64,000 bases of DNA from Neocallimastix lanati (nom. inval.) (Eukaryota > Neocallimastigomycota > Neocallimastigomycetes > Neocallimastigales > Neocallimastigaceae), in the NCBI GenBank assembly GCA_016946835.1, contig JACVTC010000095.1, positions 542,501 to 606,500 on the forward strand. The letters are read 5' to 3'. Position 1 is the stretch's first letter. Each line of letters starts with the position of its first letter. Below the pieces are notes generated by a model, which was not told the DNA's origin, made no database searches, and saw nothing but the letters and a program-made list of their open reading frames with translations. The position numbers were made by a program, and so were the translations under genes. Positions 57,005-64,000 of this stretch are shown in pieces.

Positions 57005-59151
57005 TTCATTGAATAAATTTAATAAATATATTTTTTTATAAAAAAATTAATTTAATATATTTATCTTACTGAAGAATTATATATATAGATATAAATAATA
57101 ATATAAATAATTGCAAATATTTACTTAAGTTCGTGTTCTCTTTCAGATTTTAATAATTTTAAAGCATCCTCTCTACCAGTTTTTAATGATACAGTTTCTG
57201 GCTCTTCTTCAACATTTTCTTCTTCATCAGATGAATATACAACTTCCTCTTCATCATCATCATCTTCCTCTTGCACAGACTTTTTCGGTTTGACTTCAGC
57301 ATTATTACTATCATCAACTTGAGTAATTTTAACCATTTTAACATCAAAATCATCATCATCAAATGTAATATGACTAGATTTTTTTTCTGGTTCTGGTTTT
57401 TGTTCCGATTCCTTTTCTTTTTCAGCATTGTTTGGAGTATCTATATCCATTGCTGAATCATCTTTAATTGGAATTTCTTTAGATGGTGTTTTCTTTGAAG
57501 GTGTTTTTTTTGATGGTGTTTCTTTATATGGTGTTTTTTTTAATTTTTCAACTTCATTTGAAGCTTCTTTTGATGAAGTTTTCTTTGATGGAGTTTCTTT
57601 AGATTGAGTTTTTTTTGAAGGTGTTTCTTTTGATGGAGTTTTTTTTGATGGGGTTTTTTCTGATTTTTCTTCTTCATTTGAAGCTTCCTTTGATGAAGTT
57701 TTCTTTGATGGTGTTTCTTTGGATGGTGTTTTTTTTGATGGGGTTTCTTTTGATGGGGTTTCTTTTGATGGGGTTTTCTTTGATGGAGTTTCTTTAGATT
57801 GAGTTTTTTTCGAAGGGGTTTCTTTTGATGGTGTTTTTTCTGATTTTTCTTCTGTTAATGTTTCTTTTGGTGGAGTATTCTTTGAAGGAATTTCTTTTGA
57901 TGGAGTTTCTTTAGAAGGGGTTTTTTTTGATGGTGTTTTTTCTTTTTTTTCTTCTTCTGTTGATGTTTTTTCTGGTGGAGTATTTTTAGAAGGTGTCTTT
58001 TTGGATGGTGTCTTTTCTGATTTTTCTTCTTCAGTTGAAGTTTTCTTTGTTGGAGTTTTTTTTATTGGAGTTTTTTTTGATGGAGTTTCCTTTGAAGGTG
58101 TTTTTTCAGATAGTGTTTCTTTAGTTGAAGTTTCCTTTAATGGTGTTTTTTTAGAAGGAGTCTTTTTTGATGGAGTTTCTTTTGATGAAATTTTTTCGGA
58201 TGGAGTTTTTTCAAATTGATCTTTTTCAATTTTAATATCTTTTGATGGAGTTTTTTCGGATTTCATTTCTACTTCAATGAAAGATTCCTTTGTAGGGGTT
58301 TTTTTGGATGGTGTTTCTTCAGATAATACTTTTTTCAAAGATGTAGTAGATCTTTTTTTGGTTGGGGTTTCAATTTCTTCTTTTTCTTCAGTAACTGATG
58401 AAGAATCAATTTCAATAACTTCAGTAGTTTTTGATTTAGCAAGTTCGCTTATAGCTTTGTGTGCTAAATTAGAAGATAAAGAATTTAATTTTGGAGTTTT
58501 ATTTGGGGTAGATTTACTTGGAGTTGATTTACTTGGGGTATTTTGTTCATGGAAGTTATTATTTAAAAATATAATTTCTGAATTTCCTGATTTTTTAATA
58601 ACTGGAGTAGTAACTGAAGTATGAGTTGGTGTTCCAACCTTTATTCTTTTTGTATCAAATTGAGGAGCTGGAGTTTTAAAGGATGTTTTAGTTGGCGTAG
58701 TAACATCACTACTTTTTGGTCTTCCTCTTTTACGTTTTGGTGTAGCATTATTTTCATTTAAATTGTCATTACTAGTTTCATTTCCATTCTTATCAAATTC
58801 TGTTGATGATAAAGTTCTTTTAATGATGACTGGTTCAGGTGGTATTATTTCAGTAAAACTTTCTGTATTTTCTTCAATTTTTTCATTACTAGGTGAATCT
58901 AATACAATTGGTGATGTCATTGATTTTTTTGAAGTTTGTGTATTATTTGGAGTCTTTTTAATTTCAGTTGTTGATGCTTCAGCTGTTTTTTTTGTTTTTC
59001 TTGGTGTTTTTTTTGGAGTTTTATCATCTGAAGATGCTGATAATTTTCTACTCCTTCTTTTTGGTTTATCTTCTAATTCATTGAAAGTAGTTGAAGGTGG
59101 TGTATGATTTCTTAATCTATTTTTAATTGAATCTGGATCTATTTCAACCAT
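56056..59151 (-). CDS. UTP16-like U3 snoRNA-associated nucleolar protein with TPSK repeat array
   Basis: Five exons (59151-57125, 56935-56804, 56673-56569, 56411-56290, 56129-56056) encode 819 residues with GT-AG introns in consistent phase. The C-terminal 145 residues, spread over the four small exons, carry the conserved part: NRKQKRRAKDEFLKAQ...LPTELLEE, RPPIPQSILDFKKKHF, GKIKRIS and KKPANIFVVGKK. This resembles the UTP16-type U3 snoRNA-associated domain of small-subunit processome factors (recognised by eye, so moderate certainty). Exon 1 is low-complexity: an AT-hook-like KRKRGRPK (139-146), a Lys/Thr/Pro/Ser/Glu array of about 280 residues (277-560) built on TPSK units, and an acidic tract (about 632-660). 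The array is in a nuclear-type context. Yeast homologues are much shorter, so the N-terminal extension is unusual. Confidence 0.82.
57470..58320 (-). repeat. Coding tandem repeat, KETPSK/KKTPSK hexapeptide units
   Basis: An 18-nt period repeat within exon 1 of the UTP16-like gene. Units encode [KE]-[KE]-T-P-S-K with interspersed EEEKSEK and ASNEEEK spacers. Higher-order copies are visible (the KKTSSKEAS-NEEEKSEK-type block occurs at least twice). The opposite strand is open as a by-product. Confidence 0.95.
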
Positions 59152-59244
59152 TTTAATATATATGTATAAATCTATTATTTTATTAAAAATTAATTATAAT
59201 TAATCTTTATTTAAATTCAATAAAATTTAATAATTAATAAATAA

Positions 59245-59279
<35 letters not shown>

Positions 59280-59343
59280 ATTTAGAAATTTCTAAATTTA
59301 TTATTTAAAACTTTCTATTTAATTATATTCTATTCTCCCTTAT

Positions 59344-59385
<42 letters not shown>

Positions 59386-60464
59386 AAATAAATATATATA
59401 TATAATTATATAACATTAGTTAATATTTCTCATGTTTGAAATTTAAAATGATTCTTTAAAAAATTAATTATTTTAATAAACAATATATATTCCAATAAAA
59501 TATTTTGGGTTTATATTCCTTTTTTATTTATTCCTTATTTTTTTTTTTTCCTCATTTTTAAAATATATATATATAATATTTAATTATAATAATGATTACT
59601 GAAGAATTGTCTGTATAATTATTAAAGTTCATATACCTTTTTTCTTATATATAATTTATTTAATTGATTCTAACTGATTATTGAAAGTAATATATTATAC
59701 TGTAATTGTTAATAATTTTGAAGATTTAAAATTGATTTAAGAATTATTGATATATAATAAATAAATAAATGAATAAAATAAAAAGTTAAAAAAAAAAAAA
59801 AAAAAAAAATCAATTTCATATCATATTTTTCTTATAAAAAAAAAGAAAATTTTTTAAATTATGATTTTAAAATTTAATGATTTTCAATTTATACATATTT
59901 TTACCTTTTTAAATACTGCAAAATAAGTATTACTGATTTATAAATTTCAAATAAAAAATGAATATAATTAAATATGATAATCTATTAATAACTTAAAATA
60001 TCTTAATTCTATAATAATTTTTAAAATAAAAAAAAAAAAAAAAAAAGAATTTAATTGAAATTTAGTTTTTCAATAAAAAAATATATATATAGATTTTTTA
60101 AAAAAAAAATAAAATAAAATAAAATATATAATTTTTAAATTTTACATTTTTTTTTTTTTTTTTTTAATTTGATTTTTATAATACACCATATAAAATAATT
60201 TGTTAATTATAAAATTAATATATTTTCTAATATACTGTTTGATATATTAAATTTCCAATAATACTAAAAAGTTATACTTTCAATTATAAAATTTTTGATT
60301 GGATATAAAGTTTTTTCAAATATGATATATAGATATTCACGTGTATTTATAAATTATCATATAAATTTTTTTTAATCATATATTTATGTTTTTTTATAAT
60401 AATAATATTAATAATAAATAATAAAAAGATTAAGTATACAAAAAAAGTGTTAATAAAGGGTGTG
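59152..60464. other. Intergenic AT-rich sequence
   Basis: Upstream region of the UTP16-like gene. Poly-A (about 59250-59278), poly-T (about 59349-59384) and other A/T sequence. No gene was seen. Confidence 0.55.
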
Positions 60465-60855
60465 GTGCATTTCGCCAAGTTGCATTTCGCCAAATTGAGA
60501 ATTATTAAATAAATAAATAAATAAATAAATAAAATTAAATATTTTTAATATTGATATATTTATATTTTTGAAGTAAATATTTATTAAAAAATTTTTCGAC
60601 AAGTAGAGTATTGATATAAATAAATGAATAAATAAATAAATATTAATTCAAAATAATTTTCTTTTAAAATTGTTTTTATTTGATATTAATAATATTTAAT
60701 TTTATTTATTTATTTATTTAATAATTTTCAATTTGGCGAAATGCAACCTCTCGAAATGCAATATGGCGAAATGCCACATTTTTTTAATACGCCACATGCT
60801 TTCAAAAAAATTGGCGAAATGCAACCTGGCGAAATGCAATTTGGGGAAATGCAAC
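60465..60855. repeat. Inverted-repeat element carrying a 15-nt repeat (TTGGCGAAATGCAAC)
   Basis: GTTGCATTTCGCCAAATTGA...ATTATTAAATAAATAAATAA (from about 60479) is matched in inverted orientation by TTTATTTATTTATTTAATAAT...CAATTTGGCGAAATGCAAC (to about 60747), giving arms of about 75-85 bp around an AT-rich centre. Outside the arms the 15-nt unit continues: two inverted units on the left (60466, 60481) and six direct units on the right (60733-60775 and 60811-60855), at constant 15-nt spacing within each block. It is foldback- or MITE-like. The unit is open in frame and reads [LM][AS]KCN, a pentapeptide-repeat pattern. Confidence 0.8.
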
Positions 60856-61519
60856 TCTCCCATTTAAAAGGTGCTATTTGTTCTTTTTTTTGTTAATTTC
60901 AACCTACTATTAATGATATAAATGATATAATCTTTATAGTTTCTTATAACCTTTTCATTGATCAATTCAAAGCAATGATTTTTTTGAATTATTTTAAAAA
61001 GATGATAAAATGAATTTTTTATTATTAATTCAATGATATATAAGTTTTAACAAATGACAAATTAAAAATAATATTATTAATGATATTAAATTGTATATAT
61101 TAAAAAATACAATCACTTTTTGCAACTATATAATAAATATTTTTTAAAAAAAAAATATTTTATTTAATTTTATTTTTTTTTATATATATATTTTTATATT
61201 TTTATTATTATTTATTTCTTTATTTATTTATATGAATAATAATTAATATACAAACGAATAAATATATGTATGATTTTTTTTTCTCTATTTATATTCTATT
61301 TAACAGTATACTATTATACTTTTACATGTTATGATTGTATATATATAATAATATATATAAGAAATCTATATATTTTTATAATTTATAATATTATATATAT
61401 ATATGAATATATATGAATATACTAATCATATATTTTATAACTAATACTTAAAATAATATATATATATAATTAAAATAAAAAAATAAAAGTTTTTTTTTTT
61501 TTTTTTTTTTTTTTTTATT
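60856..61519. other. Intergenic AT-rich sequence downstream of the GH114 gene
   Basis: A/T sequence with ATATAT runs and a poly-T tract at about 61491-61516 just beyond the stop codon of the GH114 gene. No gene was seen. Confidence 0.55.
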
Positions 61520-62983
61520 TTATTTATAAACTGAACAATCAATTCTAGAAGCATCTAAATTAATATTCTTAATTTGATAGTCGAGCTTTAATTCATTTGC
61601 CTTTTTACAAGCATCAGCAATCTTTTTTGAACCAGTAATATAACTAACACCAAAAACAGCTTTGTTAGCTTGAATAAATGGCTTATATTTTTCACATTCA
61701 CCATATTCATAACATTCTTCATTTAAAGCCCAATCAAAATGAGGAAGTAAATCTTTAATTTGGTCCATATCATTCTTTAAACCAATAGAAAGATTTCTCT
61801 TGTGAGCTTCCTCAGATAACCACTTATTGAATTTTAACTGTTGATTATAAGTGAAATCATTTTCATCAAATGTATAACCATCAACATTATCAATTTCGAC
61901 ACCATCACAACCTTTTTCCACAGCCATATTAAAACGTTTTTGAATAAGTGGCTTAAGTTTCGAACTATTAATATTTAACCAATTTTCATCTTCCCAATCT
62001 TCCATTTCTTCTAAAACAACACCTTTATTTAAGAAATCTTCAGCATCATCTCTCCAACTTTCAATTGTACCACCAGAGAAATAGCAAATAACCTTTTTAC
62101 CCTTATTTTTTAACTCTCTAATTTTACTTGCTGGAGTTTCAAAAAGATCAATATCAAAGACGTCAGCGTCAATTGAAGTATTTACTTTTTCACAATTAGA
62201 AAGTTGCCATTGGAATTTTGTACCTGGTTTTGGTTGATAAATTTGATTATTATTTGTTGCTGAATTTACTGGAACAGCATTATTGGTAGCAACAATAGTT
62301 TTAGTCGTAGTAATTTTTTTAATAGTTGTAGTATTAATTTTTTTAGTCGTTGTAGTATTAATTTTTCTTATAGTAGTAGTAGGAATTTTTTTAGTCGTTG
62401 TAGTATAAATTTTTCTTATAGTTGTAGTAGGAATTTTTTTAGTAGTCTTTTTAATTGTAGCATTAACCCATCTTGAAAATGATGGGAGTCTTTTTGTTCT
62501 GAAAGGAGGAAAAGCTTTTATTGTTCTTTTTTTTGTTTTAATAACTGTTTTTACTTTCATTTTGAAGTTCATTTTTCTGTTTTCATCTGGAATTAAATTA
62601 TTAGTGACTTTTTCTGGAGTACTGTCATCATAAACTGTTTCAAGAACATATTCATTTTGAATTAAATTATTACCTTCAATTTCAAAAAGACTTCTATGAG
62701 ATTGGTCATGTTTTCCAAGAAGTAATAATGTATTAACTCTATTAATTTCTTCAATTTCATTAATTTCTTCTCTTTTGCTCAATAAAGAACTATTCATTTT
62801 TTCTTCTCTTAATTTTTTATACTTTTCAACTGCTTGTCTAAACTTAATAGTTGGATCTTCATTTGATTTTTTTGGTCTTCTACCATTTCTAGATCTTCCT
62901 CTTCTACCAGCTTCAACTGATAAAACAAAGAAAATTAATGCACAATATAAAATTAAACTTAAATTTTTCATATTCATTTTCAT
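61520..62983 (-). CDS. Secreted GH114 endo-alpha-1,4-polygalactosaminidase-like glycosidase
   Basis: Single exon, 487 residues. A signal peptide (about 1-25, core LSLILYCALIFFVLSVEA) precedes a basic RRGRSRNGRR stretch, a Lys/Glu-rich helix region (45-80), and a Thr/Lys repeat linker (about 176-228: TTKKIPTTTIRKI units). The catalytic region (about 252-487) shows GH114/TIM-barrel hallmarks: KFQWQLSN, DADVFDIDLFETP, VICYFSGGTIESWR, LIQKRFNMAVEKGCDGVEID with D365, LSIGLKNDMDQI, FDWALNEECYEYGEC with E422/E423, and FGVSY. In the family an Asp at the end of the fourth strand and a Glu later act as catalytic pair; D365 and E422 or E423 are the likely equivalents. Fungal members hydrolyse galactosaminogalactan-type polymers; natural substrate here unknown. 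No dockerin is visible. Confidence 0.92.
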   Translation of the reverse strand: MKMNMKNLSLILYCALIFFVLSVEAGRRGRSRNGRRPKKSNEDPTIKFRQAVEKYKKLREEKMNSSLLSKREEINEIEEINRVNTLLLLGKHDQSHRSLFEIEGNNLIQNEYVLETVYDDSTPEKVTNNLIPDENRKMNFKMKVKTVIKTKKRTIKAFPPFRTKRLPSFSRWVNATIKKTTKKIPTTTIRKIYTTTTKKIPTTTIRKINTTTTKKINTTTIKKITTTKTIVATNNAVPVNSATNNNQIYQPKPGTKFQWQLSNCEKVNTSIDADVFDIDLFETPASKIRELKNKGKKVICYFSGGTIESWRDDAEDFLNKGVVLEEMEDWEDENWLNINSSKLKPLIQKRFNMAVEKGCDGVEIDNVDGYTFDENDFTYNQQLKFNKWLSEEAHKRNLSIGLKNDMDQIKDLLPHFDWALNEECYEYGECEKYKPFIQANKAVFGVSYITGSKKIADACKKANELKLDYQIKNINLDASRIDCSVYK

Positions 62984-64000
62984 ATATATATATACACCTT
63001 TTTTATAATTTATTATTATTGTTATTACAATATATTGAAATATAATATTTATTAATAGGATATGTTAAAGTTTAAACTTTGGAATTTGTTTTTGAAATAA
63101 ATATAAATATTTCTTAATATATAGTGAATATAATAACAATAACAATTAGTAATATGACTATATAACTTTTTTTTTTTTTTTTTACAATTTATAATTAATA
63201 TTATAATTTATTCCTTATAAATTATATATCAAAATATGAGTAAATATACAAAATTTTGATTTTTATATTTCTTATAGTTATTTCAAAAGGAATTTTTTAT
63301 CTTTATATTTATAGTTTTTTTTTTTAATAAAATTTTTTTTTACAGTTTAATAAAATTTTTTTTACAGCGAAGTTTTTATAATATAATAATTTATAGTTAT
63401 AATATATTAATAATATATTATAAATATACAAACAATAAAAAATTAATAAAAAAAACAATATTATTAATTAATTTTCCAATGTTTAAATAAATTCATATTT
63501 TAAATTTTAAATAACTTTAAAAATATAAATAAAAATGTAGATTATTTTTAATTATTTTTTTTATATAATATTAAATAAATATGATATTTAATATATGAAT
63601 GTTACACAATATAGAAGGTAATTAATTTCAGAAACTTTATTAAGTTAGTATTGTGATAACTTTTTAAAATAATTTTTCATTAAATTTATAATTTTTTTAT
63701 TTAAAATTTGTAAAAAATATAATGTTACACAATTGTAAATTAAATATTAATTAATATAATTGGCTTGTCAATTGCTGATGATACATTTCTAATTACTATA
63801 TACTAATTACTATATATCATTTTCAAATTTAATATTAAAATATATAATATAAATTAATTCTAGAATAATCACAATATTATTTATTAAATATATATGCATA
63901 TAAAAGGATTGTAAAACATTAATATCTTTGATAATGAAATATTGAAGAATTATTTTATGCTTTATTATATCATATTAATCGTATTAATATAATTATTCTT
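62984..64000. other. Upstream region of the GH114 gene and window end
   Basis: Only A/T sequence with short poly-T tracts. Repeats of TTTAATAAAATTTTTTTTACAG occur at about 63326-63368. No gene was seen. Confidence 0.55.

Noticed and set aside
57183-59107. Several open frames on both strands overlapping exon 1 of the UTP16-like gene.
   Set aside because: They are shadows of the 18-nt coding repeat, which leaves other frames open as well.

Overview
The window is eukaryotic DNA with extreme A+T content, long poly-A/poly-T tracts, many small GT-AG introns and gene-sparse intergenic stretches of 1-4 kb. The gene set fits an anaerobic gut fungus (Neocallimastigomycota): a secreted CotH-type protein, a secreted GH114 glycosidase, fungal arginine-specific carbamoyl-phosphate synthase, and ribosome-biogenesis factors. 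The assignment is an inference from composition plus gene content; nothing in the window names the species.

Layout. 1-1.4 kb: a LINE-type reverse transcriptase fragment fused to a truncated elongator tRNA-Met. 2.0-4.1 kb (minus): the CPSase small subunit gene, with an upstream ORF (4041-4127) that matches the fungal arginine attenuator peptide. 4.1-13.9 kb: AT desert with a 360-bp (AAT)n tract, a frameshifted unknown ORF in a compositional island and a decayed cysteine-rich gene. 13.9-16.6 kb (minus): HAS1-like DEAD-box helicase, five exons. 18.6-19.5 kb (minus): F-box/LRR protein. 23.2-23.8 kb (minus): BAP31-like ER protein. 25.1-29.2 kb: minisatellites, then a decayed Ty1/copia element (272-bp 5' LTR, candidate primer-binding site, gag, RNase H) with a Ty3/gypsy RT fragment and a 235-bp inverted-repeat element in its middle. 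32.6-38.7 kb (plus): a 13-exon STE20/Hippo-type kinase with a degenerate catalytic core. 41.1-41.3 kb: a pentapeptide-repeat remnant split by a poly(A) retroinsertion with a 13-bp target-site duplication. 43.8-46.0 kb (plus): CotH-family protein. 46.8-47.2 kb: a compositional island of unknown nature. 48.2-49.7 kb (minus): a decayed LINE with EN and RT. 51.1-53.1 kb (minus): leucine-rich-repeat protein. 53.7-54.4 kb: decayed unknown coding sequence. 56.1-59.2 kb (minus): UTP16-like nucleolar protein with a long TPSK repeat array. 60.5-60.9 kb: an inverted-repeat element carrying a 15-nt repeat. 61.5-63.0 kb (minus): GH114 glycosidase.

There is no operon-like organisation. HAS1 and the UTP16-like gene both point to small-subunit ribosome assembly; the CotH and GH114 products are both predicted to be secreted; the rest are unrelated housekeeping or signalling genes. 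Intron-exon structures were built by hand from in-frame reading, GT/AG ends and family conservation; every multi-exon model closes to a whole number of codons. Between genes the sequence is mostly low-complexity AT DNA and retroelement debris.
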